Origin: Stutzerimonas decontaminans | GTDB taxonomy: Bacteria > Pseudomonadota > Gammaproteobacteria > Pseudomonadales > Pseudomonadaceae | Length of the DNA stretch: 64,000 bases | Direction: 5' to 3' | NCBI RefSeq assembly: GCF_000661915.1 | Contig: NZ_CP007509.1 | Span: 4,229,501 to 4,293,500, forward strand | Part shown: piece after piece, positions 26,169 through 37,943 of the stretch | Numbering within the stretch: position 1 is the stretch's first letter | Layout of the letters: the number at the start of each line of letters is the position of its first letter | The notes under the pieces: model-generated | What the model was told of the DNA's origin: nothing | Databases searched by the model: none | What the model saw: the letters and a program-made list of their open reading frames with translations, nothing else | Translations under genes and position numbers: made by a program

Positions 26169-28354
26169 TGGACAGCGACTACTCCGCGAGTGAACCGAAA
26201 CGCGCGTCAATGCGCGCCGCCCATCGCTTCACCACACCGCTGATCTCCATTCTCGGCCCTGCCCTAGGTGGGGCCTTCATGATCCCGCACCCGTGGATCG
26301 GTGCGCTGCTCTGGCTGGGCCTGTTCCAGAACCTGCGCTTTGCCGCTTTCGCGCTGTTCGGCGCTGTACTGGCTGAGAGCATCCTGCGGCTGTTCCAGAT
26401 CCGCGATCACTCCGCCGCCGAAGGCAACCTCAAGGCCAACGCCCTGCTCTCAGCAGTGGCCGCATCCTGGCTCACCGAACATTCCGGGCTCGCCGTTGAA
26501 GCGCAGGTTCTGGTGGTGACCTGTACCGTCACCGCCACGACGATACTGGCGATGGCAACCCTACGCCCACTCCTCAAAGCAGGGCTGCCACCGTTGGTGG
26601 TCGCCTACTGCATGGTATCGGTGTTTCTCTTCGCCATTTTCCCGCACTGGACCCTCTCCTCTATGGCAGAGATGCAGTGGTGGCCGGTGCCCGAAACACC
26701 CCAGCAATGGCTGATCACCTATTTCCGCACATTGGGTGCCCTACTGTTCTCGCCGACCCTGGGCGTAGGCACCATCATCGCGCTGGCGATCCTGCTCTGG
26801 TCGCGCCTGGCATTCGTAGCCGGCACGCTCGGTTGGGTCGCCGGGATCATCACGGCCGTCCAGCTCAATCAGCTGGGCGTGGTGTTCTACTGGATGCCAA
26901 CGGCCTACAACTTCTTTCTGGCTGGTGCCGCCCTGGGCGCCATCTTCCTGGTTCCCAGCCGTATCAGCCTGCCCCTGGCAGCGCTCGGCGGAGCCGCAGC
27001 CGCATTACTGGCGGCGGGCTTTCAGCATCTGTCGCCATACACCGCGGTCGGTTACCTGCCGCTGGCATCCGCCCTGACGATCTGGATTGCGCTTAGCGCT
27101 GTGGGTGTCACCGAAAACTTTCTCGTACGGCGCAATCGAACCATGCACCTGCCGCCGGAAGCGGCCTGGCAGCGTTTGGACTACTGGTCGCGCCGCAGCG
27201 GCAGCGGGCCCTTCCTCATCGTGCCGCTATGCGGTAGATCGCGCATCACCCAAGGCGAAGACGGCCTGCTCAGCCACGTCGGCCCCTGGCGTCACGCGCT
27301 GGACTTCCAACCGCTACCGGCGGTCGAGCCAGGCCTGTACGACGGCATGGTCATGGCACCAGCGTCCGGCTATGTCGAGCGTATTCATGACGGAGTCAGC
27401 GATAACCCGATGGGCATCTGCAACTACGCCGATAATTGGGGCAACTTCGTGATGATCCGCCTCGACCAGGGTGGCTGGGCATTGCTGGCGCACCTGCAGC
27501 AGGGCTCCATCCTGGTGAGTCCAGGCTCACGAGTCGAGGTCGGAGCCTTCATTGCCCGGATGGGAAACTCCGGGCGCTCGCCGACCCCACACGTGCATCT
27601 GCAGTGCCAGCGAACCGCTGACCCGAGCGGACCGACCAAGCCGTTTCAGCTAGCAAACTTCCTCTCGGCACCAGACGTCAGCCAGCCGTTCCAGCATTGG
27701 CATGCGGCGACGATGCCATCGCAAGGCAGCCTGATTTCGCCCGCCCCGGCCAACCCCGCCGTCCAGTCGCTGCTGGCCAGCGCCGCGCCGGGTATCGCCG
27801 TATGGAGCATCGAAACGGAGGGAACGGTGCCCAATATCCTCGGCCATCAGGGCGATACCGAGCGAGTGAGCGTCACGCTGGATGCCGCCGGTCAGCACCT
27901 GCTGCGCAGCGATAGCGGCGGCATGATAACCGTGCATCTGTCACCAGACGCCTGGCGTGTCGGTGAGGTACAGAAGAATTGCTCCGCCTTGCTCTGGCTG
28001 CTCGCTCTGGCAGTGCCCTCGGTGCCCTACGCCGCCACGCCGGGGATGAAATGGGATGATCTCGCGCCGTTGCTGGCATCACGCCTGCGCGGCAGCCTGC
28101 CGCTGTTTCTCGCGCCCTATCGTTCCAAGCCCTTCGTGCGAGTTCGCTGTCATTGCGTCACAGCACCGGACGGCGAAGGGCACGGTCTGAGCATCGTCAG
28201 CGAGACAAGCGGCTCGCTGACCTGGCTGCCGACACGCTTGCAATGTCGTCTGGACCGTCTGTGCGGCCCTGTATTTCTGCAGGCCGACTTTCCCCATGGG
28301 CGGATCACCTACACGCTGGTCTCGTTCGAGCCAGGCTTGCCATTCGGTCGCTGA
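26168..28354 (+). CDS. Urea-transporter-like membrane domain fused to an M23 peptidase domain
   Basis: This 728-residue two-part protein has a duplicated, strongly hydrophobic N-terminal half (about residues 20-320, near ten membrane segments) resembling the urea transporter (UT) fold. The C-terminal part contains an M23-type metallopeptidase domain: His376 and Asp379 in WRHALDFQ and the HxH pair in TPHVHLQC (His475, His477). Residues 560-728 are extra and unassigned. M23 enzymes cut peptide cross-links. Its ATG overlaps the decarboxylase stop (TGATG), so it belongs to the same operon and may export or process the pathway product. HxxD is one residue shorter than the usual HxxxD spacing, so catalysis is not certain. 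Confidence 0.8.
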   Translation: MDSDYSASEPKRASMRAAHRFTTPLISILGPALGGAFMIPHPWIGALLWLGLFQNLRFAAFALFGAVLAESILRLFQIRDHSAAEGNLKANALLSAVAASWLTEHSGLAVEAQVLVVTCTVTATTILAMATLRPLLKAGLPPLVVAYCMVSVFLFAIFPHWTLSSMAEMQWWPVPETPQQWLITYFRTLGALLFSPTLGVGTIIALAILLWSRLAFVAGTLGWVAGIITAVQLNQLGVVFYWMPTAYNFFLAGAALGAIFLVPSRISLPLAALGGAAAALLAAGFQHLSPYTAVGYLPLASALTIWIALSAVGVTENFLVRRNRTMHLPPEAAWQRLDYWSRRSGSGPFLIVPLCGRSRITQGEDGLLSHVGPWRHALDFQPLPAVEPGLYDGMVMAPASGYVERIHDGVSDNPMGICNYADNWGNFVMIRLDQGGWALLAHLQQGSILVSPGSRVEVGAFIARMGNSGRSPTPHVHLQCQRTADPSGPTKPFQLANFLSAPDVSQPFQHWHAATMPSQGSLISPAPANPAVQSLLASAAPGIAVWSIETEGTVPNILGHQGDTERVSVTLDAAGQHLLRSDSGGMITVHLSPDAWRVGEVQKNCSALLWLLALAVPSVPYAATPGMKWDDLAPLLASRLRGSLPLFLAPYRSKPFVRVRCHCVTAPDGEGHGLSIVSETSGSLTWLPTRLQCRLDRLCGPVFLQADFPHGRITYTLVSFEPGLPFGR

Positions 28355-28369
28355 GTGCGTGACCAGCGC

Positions 28370-29251
28370 TCAGTTGACGAGCGCTACGTCACGGCCGCTT
28401 CGCGCCGCATAAGCCAGCTGCTGTTCCCGGGTCAGGTTGCCGAGCAGGAAGCGCAGCATGCGGGTCCGGCTATCCACGGTCGCTGCCGGGTCGCCGCCAA
28501 CCCGTTTGCCCTGGAAGCTCTGCGGCGGTATATCCAGATCGAACGAGTGTGCCGCATCCGGATAGACCTTTACCTCCAGCGCCGCGCCTTCGCCGCGCAC
28601 GCCCTGACACTCCCGTGCCGGCACCCAGTTGTCCTTGCCTCCGGCCAGAATCAATAGCGGCGCACTCAACGCCACACTGGAGCGTCCCAGTTCACCGCAC
28701 CAGGGGTAGTAGGCCACCACACCGCGAAAGGCTGTTTGGCCATCACCATAATTCTTCGGTGCTGACGCTTTCGCTGCTCGAATGGCGACCGCGCCGCCGT
28801 TGCTCTGTCCCATCAAAAATATGTTATCCGCCGCAACGTAATCCTGCTGAGCCAGATAGGCCAAAGCGTCATAAGCGTCGTTCGTGCGATATGTAAGCGC
28901 CTTGAACAAGGCTGGATTATTCGAACACAACTTGCCACCGCCAAAGTTGCGAGGTCCAAAACTATCAAGGTTCAACACAACGAAACCCTGATTACGCAGA
29001 AACTCGGCATGTGTCTGTAGACCATGACGCACCGGCGCCTGCCAGCCACCACAGCCGTGCATCAGCACAATGGCAGGAAAAGGCCCCGTACCGTCCGGCA
29101 CGAACAACTCGCCCTGCAGAGATAGCGCCTTCGCTGTATGCGGGTCGCTGGCCTTGAGTGTTACCGCACTGTATGCCTGCGCCACGAGTGGAAAAGCGAA
29201 GGCCAGCGTAAGAGCACAAGCAGAGCGAGCCAAGCGGATCATTGCGGTCAT
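28370..29251 (-). CDS. Exported dienelactone-hydrolase-family alpha/beta hydrolase
   Basis: The 293-residue protein begins with a signal peptide (hydrophobic to about residue 26, ending VAQA). The alpha/beta hydrolase core shows PAIVLMHGCGGW (oxyanion loop), the nucleophile elbow GQSNGG (Ser), an Asp in LILAGGKDNWVPA and a His in YPDAAHSFD, so the triad looks complete. These enzymes hydrolyse esters or lactones; this one would act in the periplasm on an unknown ester. It converges on the operon to its left with only 15 bases between stops and is not obviously linked to it. Confidence 0.85.
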   Translation of the reverse strand: MTAMIRLARSACALTLAFAFPLVAQAYSAVTLKASDPHTAKALSLQGELFVPDGTGPFPAIVLMHGCGGWQAPVRHGLQTHAEFLRNQGFVVLNLDSFGPRNFGGGKLCSNNPALFKALTYRTNDAYDALAYLAQQDYVAADNIFLMGQSNGGAVAIRAAKASAPKNYGDGQTAFRGVVAYYPWCGELGRSSVALSAPLLILAGGKDNWVPARECQGVRGEGAALEVKVYPDAAHSFDLDIPPQSFQGKRVGGDPAATVDSRTRMLRFLLGNLTREQQLAYAARSGRDVALVN

Positions 29252-29647
29252 ACTTTCACTCCGAGCTATAGCGGATACATATTACAATTATATCAAAATT
29301 CGCCAAATCAAATTTTCAAAGAATAAACAACAGAAAATTCAGCGTTTAATTTTTAATTATCTCACCGATATAAAAAAGCCCCTACACCCAGTAGCTATTT
29401 AAGCAACCTCTTTAATAACGATCCAAACTATCTGTCAGCGCTCATCATCACCGCGCCTTCAGCTCCTACTTTCGTACAGCAACCATTGAGGCATGGTCAC
29501 ACCCCGCGCCACTCGCTACGGTCGACTTCTTCCGGCGAGGCGCCGGACGGTAGTGCGGCAGGCGCAGGTTGCTGCCGATAGAGCTTTAGTTCGATAGACG
29601 ATACGCGACGCCGCGCCAGCCCGCCGCCCAGCATGAGAGTGATGACC
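29252..29647. other. AT-rich intergenic region
   Basis: This is the divergent control region between the hydrolase and the FIST-domain chemoreceptor. Bases 29260 to about 29440 are strikingly AT-rich compared with the rest of the window. I see no coding potential, tRNA or clear terminator in it. A GCCGATAG at 29574-29581 resembles a sigma-28 -10 element but lacks a matching -35. Confidence 0.5.
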
Positions 29648-31669
29648 ATGTCCCTGTTTTCCCGTCTCAAGGCCGGCACTGGTGCCGGCGAAGGTGTTCT
29701 CAGTCTGCATGTCAGTGCTCGGCAGCTGGCGGCGGAACTGGCCGGACTGCGCTTCGAACCTACCTATATCGCAGGCTTCGTCTCGCCCCACGTCGAGATT
29801 GATGCGGTCGCGCAGCAACTGCGTCAGCGTTTCGGGCACGCGACGATAAGCCTGTGCAGTACCGCTGGCGAACTGTCCAGCCAGAACAGGCAGCTGTACT
29901 GCACCACTAGCGGACAGTGGGACGGGGTGGTGCTGCAGCTGTTCGACGCCAGCGTGATCGCCAGCGCCGAAGTCGTGCACGTACCACTGGGCAGTGAGGA
30001 CATCCGTGGCGATGGCCAGCGCCTGCCGATGGCTGAACGCATCGCGCGCCTTACCGCCTCGATCAAACGCCTGCAGGTATCGATGAAGATCGATTACCGC
30101 GACACCCTGGCGAACATCTTCTTCGACGGCCTTTCGGCCTCCGAATCCTTTTTCATGGAGGCGCTGTACGAATCCGGGCGCTTCCCCTGCCTGTTCGTCG
30201 GCGGCTCAGCCGGTGGCAAGCTGGATTTTCAGAAGACCCAGCTGCATGACGGCAAACGCAGCTACCAGAACCACGCGCTGATCGTCTTTCTCAAGTGCGC
30301 GCGGGACGTACGCTTCGGCGTGTTCAAGAGCCAGAACTTCGAGCCGACGCCGCTCAGCCTGAGCGTGCTCAGCGCCTCCCTGGAAGACCGTTACATCAGC
30401 CAGGTGGTCGACGCTCGCGGCAACATCCGCACCATGGTCCAGGCGCTGTGCGAGGCGCTCAAGTGCGCGCCGCAGGAGCTGGAGCAGCGGCTCGCCGACT
30501 ATTCCTTCGCCATCCGCGTCGGCGAGGAGGTGTTCGTCCGTTCGATTTCGCAGATCGACTTCGCCAACGAACGGGTCCACCTGTTCTGCGACGTGGCCCC
30601 GGGTGAGGAGCTGATCATGGTCAAGCGCACACCGCTGGCCGAAGCTACCCGCCGCGACTACCAGCAGTTCATGCGCAACAAGCCCGGCAAGCCGCTGGTG
30701 GGCATCCTCAACGACTGCATCCTGCGCCGGCTGAACAACGAGCAGGCACTCGGCGGTATGGACCCGGTGTTCGATGACGTGCCGGTAGCCGGTTACTCGA
30801 CCTTCGGCGAGATCCTCGGCCTCAACCTCAACCAGACCCTGACGGCGGTGTTCTTCTTCCGCACCAACAGCAAGGAAGAGTTCCACGACGAGTACACCGA
30901 CAACTTCATCGCCTACCACGGCGAGTTCAAGGCGTTCTTCCTGCGCCGGCAGATCAAGAAGCTGACTGGCCTCAGCCAGGTGGTGGTCAAGCAGATCGAG
31001 CAGTTCAAGCGCCAGGACTACAGCAGCGCGGTGGACATCAACGGCCTCGACGAACACATCCGCCCGGTGTTCCGTGGCCTGGCCGACCTTGGCCAGGTGC
31101 TGTCCCAGGCCGACCATGAACGGCAGTCCATGTCCGAGCAGCTGAGCCAATGCGCCAACGAGTTGCACGGTTCGATGGACGACCTGACCCTGAACATCAA
31201 CCAGCAGGGCACCGTCATCGAACAGGCCGGCAGTTCGGTCAAGCAGATGGTTCACCAGGCCGATGAGGTGGTCAGCAGCGCCCGCGACCTGGCGCAGTCG
31301 AGCCAGCGCATCCAGTCGGTGGTGCAGACCATCCAGCAGATCGCCGGGCAGACCAACCTGCTGGCGCTCAATGCGGCGATCGAGGCGGCGCGCGCCGGCG
31401 AGCAAGGCCGCGGTTTCGCCGTGGTGGCCGACGAGGTGCGCAAACTGGCCGAGATCACCGGTAAGAACGCCGAGGAGATTGGCACCGATATCGACCGCCT
31501 GGCCAGCGAGATTCGGGCGGTGGCGCAACACATCGAGACCCAGTCGGCTGGCGTCGGCTCGCTGACCGGGCTGCTCGATGCACTGGAGAACTCGAGCAAC
31601 CTCACCGCTGGCACCTCACGCCAGACCAAGGGCGTCGCCGACCGGCTGATCGGCCTGACCGCGCGCTGA
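29648..31669 (+). CDS. Soluble chemoreceptor-like protein with FIST sensor domain
   Basis: The 673-residue protein has an N-terminal FIST domain (about residues 40-400: [50 protein letters not shown], then FIST_C) and a C-terminal methyl-accepting signalling domain with the CheA-contact tip [20 protein letters not shown] and [11 protein letters not shown]. No membrane segments are visible, so the receptor is cytoplasmic. FIST domains are proposed to bind small ligands such as amino acids. The signalling helices end soon after the tip, so it may be short of methylation sites. ATG 29648 was chosen because GAGAG is well spaced from it; ATGs at 29633 and 29642 are in frame. Confidence 0.88.
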   Translation: MSLFSRLKAGTGAGEGVLSLHVSARQLAAELAGLRFEPTYIAGFVSPHVEIDAVAQQLRQRFGHATISLCSTAGELSSQNRQLYCTTSGQWDGVVLQLFDASVIASAEVVHVPLGSEDIRGDGQRLPMAERIARLTASIKRLQVSMKIDYRDTLANIFFDGLSASESFFMEALYESGRFPCLFVGGSAGGKLDFQKTQLHDGKRSYQNHALIVFLKCARDVRFGVFKSQNFEPTPLSLSVLSASLEDRYISQVVDARGNIRTMVQALCEALKCAPQELEQRLADYSFAIRVGEEVFVRSISQIDFANERVHLFCDVAPGEELIMVKRTPLAEATRRDYQQFMRNKPGKPLVGILNDCILRRLNNEQALGGMDPVFDDVPVAGYSTFGEILGLNLNQTLTAVFFFRTNSKEEFHDEYTDNFIAYHGEFKAFFLRRQIKKLTGLSQVVVKQIEQFKRQDYSSAVDINGLDEHIRPVFRGLADLGQVLSQADHERQSMSEQLSQCANELHGSMDDLTLNINQQGTVIEQAGSSVKQMVHQADEVVSSARDLAQSSQRIQSVVQTIQQIAGQTNLLALNAAIEAARAGEQGRGFAVVADEVRKLAEITGKNAEEIGTDIDRLASEIRAVAQHIETQSAGVGSLTGLLDALENSSNLTAGTSRQTKGVADRLIGLTAR

Positions 31670-31685
31670 GGCGCTTCGCCGATGG

Positions 31686-33611
<1,926 letters not shown>

Positions 33612-33923
33612 GCTGAGTCACTCCTTTGACTGGAGGCCGGAAGGTAGCAAAAGGAGGGAGACGGTACTGCAAAGCGGCGGGCAGGTGTGGCCGCTCATCG
33701 ATAAAGCGCGGCCAAGCATGGGCCGGGTTCAAGAAAGACAGTCAACAAGCGAAACGGCCAACCATTTCAGTCAATCGGCGGGATTGGAATCGGCAATTAC
33801 CGTTAGCGGCCTATCTACTTCTACGATTGGCGCGCTCCTGAGAACAAGCACAAGCGTCGCCGGGTCAGGTGATCCGACACGCGAACAGGACGGACCTATG
33901 AACTAGAACAGGATGCCCTCGCC
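33612..33923. other. Intergenic region without recognised gene
   Basis: The left end holds the recQ ribosome-binding site. The rest is of average composition and I see no promoter, hairpin or coding sequence that I can support, beyond the AGGA preceding the DUF2790 gene. Confidence 0.5.
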
Positions 33924-34166
33924 ATGCGCGCAACCCTTATTGCCACTGCCCTTCTGTTTTCCTCTCTGGCCCAGGCTGACGAAGCCAAGGCTCAGCCCTA
34001 CACCTACGGCACCCAGCTGGATGTCGCCTCGGTACTGTCGGTGAAGATAAAGCCGACCCCCTACTGCGAGGTGACCGACGCGGTGATGACCTATCGTGAC
34101 TCGGCCGGTGCCGAACGCAAGCTGGCCTACCGGACGCTGTCCGAAGCGTGCAAATACCAGAACTGA
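33924..34166 (+). CDS. DUF2790-family small exported protein
   Basis: The 80-residue protein has a signal peptide (MRATLIATALLFSSLAQA, cleavage after about residue 18) and a short mature domain with the DUF2790 pattern: YTYGTQLDVASVLSVK, a conserved Cys in PYCEVTDAVMTYRD, LAYRTLSEACKYQN with a second Cys that may pair with the first. This family is common and often multi-copy in Pseudomonas, and some members respond to envelope or metal stress in published expression work; no function is established. AGGA precedes the ATG. Confidence 0.85.
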   Translation: MRATLIATALLFSSLAQADEAKAQPYTYGTQLDVASVLSVKIKPTPYCEVTDAVMTYRDSAGAERKLAYRTLSEACKYQN

Positions 34167-34255
34167 GCGCCAGCAGAGCAACGAAAACACGGCGGGGCTG
34201 AGCGCGAGCGACGCGCCCGGCCTACCGCCAACGCGTGCTGCGAATCGAGAACGTG

Positions 34256-34858
34256 TCAGAAGCGATCGCGGATCACCACCTCGTCGAATGGCAGCTTGCC
34301 GATACGCGGCTTGGGCTCGGCAGCACGCTTGCCCACCGCGACCATCATGGCGATCACATGGCTGTCCGGCAGGTTGATCAGCTTTGCTACCGCATCGAAA
34401 TCGAAACCGTCCATGGGGCAGGAATCCAGGCCTTTGCCGCGAGCGGCAAGCATCAAGGTCTGCGCCATCAGCCCGCAGCTGCGCATGGTTTCGTCACGCT
34501 GGACCTGGGGCTTACCACGGTAATAGGCGTCGATGGCGCCGGCCATGAAATCCTGCACCTCGCTTGGCGCACCGTCCCAGACGCGGCGGACATCCTTTTC
34601 CCAGCTATCGATCTGGGCGCAGATCACCACCAGCATCGAGGCATCGGTCATCTGCGCCTGGTTCCAGCCCACCTGGCGGATCTGCGCACGCAAGGCCGGG
34701 TCGCTGACTTCGACCAGTCGTACGTGTTGCAGGTTGAAGGCAGACGGTGCCAGCAGCGCCAGCTGCAGCAGCTCGTCCTTTTCTTCACGGCTGAGCTGAA
34801 AGCTCGGGTCGTAGGCCTTGACGGCGCGACGGCTGCGGATGGCTTCTTCGGTATTCAT
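34256..34858 (-). CDS. Nitroreductase family protein
   Basis: The 200-residue FMN-dependent oxidoreductase has an N-terminal IRSRRAVKAYDPSF (FMN phosphate-binding Arg residues), LLQLALLAPSAFNLQHVRLV (family helix) and the C-terminal segment MVAVGKRAAEPKPRIGKLPFDEVV. Such enzymes reduce nitroaromatics or quinones with NAD(P)H; the natural substrate is unknown. GAGGGG precedes ATG 34858, which I chose over a longer start at 34906. Its position next to pckA agrees with my memory of PA5190. Confidence 0.9.
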   Translation of the reverse strand: MNTEEAIRSRRAVKAYDPSFQLSREEKDELLQLALLAPSAFNLQHVRLVEVSDPALRAQIRQVGWNQAQMTDASMLVVICAQIDSWEKDVRRVWDGAPSEVQDFMAGAIDAYYRGKPQVQRDETMRSCGLMAQTLMLAARGKGLDSCPMDGFDFDAVAKLINLPDSHVIAMMVAVGKRAAEPKPRIGKLPFDEVVIRDRF

Positions 34859-34978
34859 GGCGGTGCCCCTCATAGGAAAACAGTGGCGCCATGCTAAGGG
34901 TGCCAATCGATCGAATCCATGCGCCTAAACCGATAAGAATCATCGACCCATTTGATGCGAGTCGCACTTGGCGCAAAC

Positions 34979-35008
34979 GAAAAAGCCGCCCAAAGGCGGC
35001 TTTTTCGA
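34979..35008. terminator. Intrinsic terminator of pckA
   Basis: The stem AAAAAGCCGCC/GGCGGCTTTTT with a short CAAA loop and T-runs on both strands lies just after the pckA stop codon (leftward gene). Confidence 0.92.
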
Positions 35009-35024
35009 TGACCCTGCAGGCAGC

Positions 35025-36569
35025 TTAGAGCTGCGGGCCGGCGTTGCGGATGGCGTCGGAGACGTCGAACTTCTTGAAGTTCTCTACGAACTTCGCTGCC
35101 AGTTCCTTTGCCGCCTGATCGTAGGCGCTCTTGTCGGCCCAGGTGTTACGCGGGTTCAGCAGCTGGGTGTCGACGCCGGCGACGGCCTTCGGCACGTCCA
35201 GGTTGATGATCGGCAGATGCTCGGTCTCGGCACCGATCAGCGCACCGCTCTGGATCGCAGCGATCACCGCACGGGTGGTCGGGATGTTGAAGCGCTTGCC
35301 AACGCCGTAGCCGCCGCCAGTCCAGCCGGTATTGACCAGGTAGACCTTGGAGCCGAAGCCATTGATGCGCTTGATCAGCAGCTCGGCATACTCGCCAGCC
35401 GGACGCGGGAAGAACGGCGCGCCGAAGCAGGTGGAGAAGGTCGATTTGATGCCGCTGCCCGAACCCATCTCGGTGGAACCGACCAGCGCGGTGTAACCGG
35501 AGAGGAAGTGGTAGGCGGCCTGCTCGTTGTTCAGGATCGACACCGGCGGCAGTACGCCGGTCAGGTCGCAGGTCAGGAAGATCACCGCATTCGGCTCGCC
35601 ACCGAGGTTCTTCTCGGAACGCTTCTCGACGTGCTGCAGCGGGTACGCGGCGCGGCTGTTCTGGGTCAGGCTGGCGTCGGCGTAGTCCGGCAGACGGGTA
35701 CGCTCGTCGAGCACCACGTTCTCCAGCACGGCGCCGAACTTGATGGCTTTCCAGATCACCGGCTCGTTCTTCTCGGACAGGTCGATGCACTTGGCGTAGC
35801 ACCCCCCCTCGATGTTGAACACGCGGCCAACGCCCCAGCCGTGCTCGTCGTCACCGATCAGGTAGCGGCTTTCGTCCGCCGACAGGGTGGTCTTGCCGGT
35901 GCCGGACAGACCGAAGAACAGGGTGGTGTCGCCGTCTTCGCCGATGTTGGCCGCACAGTGCATCGGCAGCACGTCGACGTCCGGCAGTAGGAAGTTCTGC
36001 ACGGAGAACATGGCTTTCTTCATTTCACCGGCGTACTGCATGCCGGCGATCAGCACCTTCTTCTCAGCAAAGTTGATGATCACGCAGCCATCGGAATTGG
36101 TGCCATCACGCTCGGGTACGCACTGAAAGAACGGTGCATTGAGGATACGCCACTCGCTCAGGCCCGCCTGATTGAACTGCTCGGGGGTGATGAACAGGCA
36201 GCGACCGAACAGGTTGTGCCAGGCAGTCTCGGTGGTCATCTTGACCGGCAGGTAGTGCTCGGGATCGGCGCCGACATGAACATGGGAAACGAAGCTGTCA
36301 CGCTCGCCAAGATAGGCTTCAACGCGATTCCACAGCGCTTCGAAGTTGCCAGCAGGGAACGGACGGTTGATCGGGCCCCAGGCAATCTGGTGCTGGGTGC
36401 TGGGCTCCTCGACGATAAAGCGGTCAGCCGGAGAACGACCCGTGCGGTGCCCGGTCTTCACCACCAGAGAGCCATTGGCGGACAGTTCGCCCTCTCCGCG
36501 CTTGACGGCTTCTTCAATCAGTTGAGCGGTGCTGATGTCGGTGTACACGGCGTTGGTGGCTTGCGTCAT
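35025..36569 (-). CDS. pckA: Phosphoenolpyruvate carboxykinase (ATP)
   Basis: PckA converts oxaloacetate and ATP to phosphoenolpyruvate and CO2, the first step of gluconeogenesis. The 514-residue length is typical for Pseudomonas. Visible are the P-loop [15 protein letters not shown], the kinase-2 motif DDEHGWG, and the active-site stretch [16 protein letters not shown] near the N-terminal third. ATG 36569 is chosen because it gives the family N-terminus [11 protein letters not shown]; a longer frame upstream has no support. It is monocistronic, with its own terminator. Confidence 0.97.
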   Translation of the reverse strand: MTQATNAVYTDISTAQLIEEAVKRGEGELSANGSLVVKTGHRTGRSPADRFIVEEPSTQHQIAWGPINRPFPAGNFEALWNRVEAYLGERDSFVSHVHVGADPEHYLPVKMTTETAWHNLFGRCLFITPEQFNQAGLSEWRILNAPFFQCVPERDGTNSDGCVIINFAEKKVLIAGMQYAGEMKKAMFSVQNFLLPDVDVLPMHCAANIGEDGDTTLFFGLSGTGKTTLSADESRYLIGDDEHGWGVGRVFNIEGGCYAKCIDLSEKNEPVIWKAIKFGAVLENVVLDERTRLPDYADASLTQNSRAAYPLQHVEKRSEKNLGGEPNAVIFLTCDLTGVLPPVSILNNEQAAYHFLSGYTALVGSTEMGSGSGIKSTFSTCFGAPFFPRPAGEYAELLIKRINGFGSKVYLVNTGWTGGGYGVGKRFNIPTTRAVIAAIQSGALIGAETEHLPIINLDVPKAVAGVDTQLLNPRNTWADKSAYDQAAKELAAKFVENFKKFDVSDAIRNAGPQL

Positions 36570-36790
36570 GAGTGTTCCCGTCGGCCCTGGGCCGATTCCT
36601 CCATGCTGTTGTAGCCCGCCAAAGAGCGAACTACATCGAAAAAAGTGCGCGCGATTATGCCAGATAATGCGCCGCGCTGGGTATGAGGCCGTGATGGCCA
36701 AATAGTTCATTGCCTGCCTACCGATCCATCCCCGCCTCATCCCTCACCGTATCGACGCTCAACGGCAAGCTGCCGCGCAGCTCACGACGC

Positions 36791-37678
36791 TCAGTGGCGG
36801 GTATCCGATGGGCTGTCGCTGCCGCCGCCAGCGAATAGCTGGGCGACATCGGCGGCGTCATAGGTGTATTTCTCGTTGCAGAACTGGCAATCGATGCTAA
36901 CCGCACCGCCCTGCTCGGCCACCAGCTTCTGCGCATCCTCCTCGCCGAGGCTGATCAGCGCACGGGCCGAACGCTCGCGCGAACAGCTACAGCGGAAACG
37001 GATCGGCAGCGCATCGAACAGGCGCAGCTGTTCCTGATGATAGAGGCGATGCAGCAGCGTTTCGCTGTCCAGGCCCAGCAGTTCTTCCGCGGTCAGGGTA
37101 TCGGCCAGGGTCCGCAAGTGCTCCCAGCTGGCGTCGCGCTCCTCGGCATCCTTGATGCGATCGGCCGGCAGCTGCTGCAATAGCAGTCCACAGGCGCGGC
37201 GGCTGTCAGCGTTCAGCCAGAAACGCGTCGGCAGCTGTTCGGAGGCCGCGAAGTAATCGGTCAGACAGGCCGCCAGGTTGACCCCGTCGAGGCCGACGAT
37301 GCCCTGATAGCGCTGACCATTGGCCGGATCGACGGTAATCGCCAGCATGCCTTCGGGCATCAGCTCGCCCAGGGTTGCGCCTGGATGGATCTGCTCGGCG
37401 TGATAGCGCGCGATGCCACGCACTTCGCGTGCACTGGAGCACTCGACCATGAGCAGCGGAACGGCGCCGCTGGAACGCGCCTGGAGAATCAGCAGTCCAT
37501 CGAACTTAAGCGTACCGACCAGCAGCGCCGCAGCCGCCAGCAGCTCGCCGAGCAGTTGCGCGACCGGTTCGGGATAGCTGTGCTTGGCCAGTACGTGCTG
37601 GTAGCTTTCCTCGAGCGTGGCAATCTCGCCGCGAACATCGGAATCATCGAAGAGAAAACGCTGGGTTTGATCGGGCAT
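36791..37678 (-). CDS. hslO: Redox-regulated chaperone Hsp33
   Basis: Hsp33 is a holdase activated by oxidation: zinc bound to four cysteines is released when disulfides form. All four are present in the C-terminal part, as [14 protein letters not shown] and [12 protein letters not shown]. The 295-residue product has the usual length and the N-terminal [16 protein letters not shown]. In P. aeruginosa it is close to hslR; here the 18-kb exopolysaccharide locus separates the two. The ATG at 37678 faces the upstream control region of that locus. Confidence 0.95.
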   Translation of the reverse strand: MPDQTQRFLFDDSDVRGEIATLEESYQHVLAKHSYPEPVAQLLGELLAAAALLVGTLKFDGLLILQARSSGAVPLLMVECSSAREVRGIARYHAEQIHPGATLGELMPEGMLAITVDPANGQRYQGIVGLDGVNLAACLTDYFAASEQLPTRFWLNADSRRACGLLLQQLPADRIKDAEERDASWEHLRTLADTLTAEELLGLDSETLLHRLYHQEQLRLFDALPIRFRCSCSRERSARALISLGEEDAQKLVAEQGGAVSIDCQFCNEKYTYDAADVAQLFAGGGSDSPSDTRH

Positions 37679-37876
37679 GCTGAACGCTCGTACCTAGAAT
37701 TAATGGCGCATTCTAGAGCCAGCTTCGATCACCTCCAAGGTCAAGCCCACCCTGCGCCAATATGGGCCCCTTATCTCCTTATAGGACGACCCGACACCAA
37801 GCAACCCAGAACTTACCAGCCTTGTCAACAAAAAGGCGCCACAAGTGCGTCACTTAAAGGCTACCAGCGCACAAAA

Positions 37877-37882
37877 TACAAT
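37877..37882 (+). promoter_or_regulatory. Putative -10 of the exopolysaccharide operon
   Basis: TACAAT (five of six consensus bases) with a weak TTAAAG 17 bases upstream would start transcription near 37889, about 55 bases before the ugd ATG. A short palindrome TTTGATGTCAAA at 37911-37922 lies in the leader. Evidence is modest. Confidence 0.35.
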
Positions 37883-37943
37883 CATCATGGCTTCTGGCCA
37901 GTGATATTGTTTTGATGTCAAACATTGGCGTCCAAGGTGCATC

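Noticed and set aside
29574..29581. GCCGATAG resembling a sigma-28 -10 element before the chemoreceptor
   Set aside because: No TAAA-like -35 lies 15 bases upstream and it differs from GCCGATAA, so flagellar-sigma control is not supported.
37911..37922. TTTGATGTCAAA palindrome before ugd as an ANR box
   Set aside because: The half-sites are only two bases apart instead of four, so it does not fit the FNR-family spacing.
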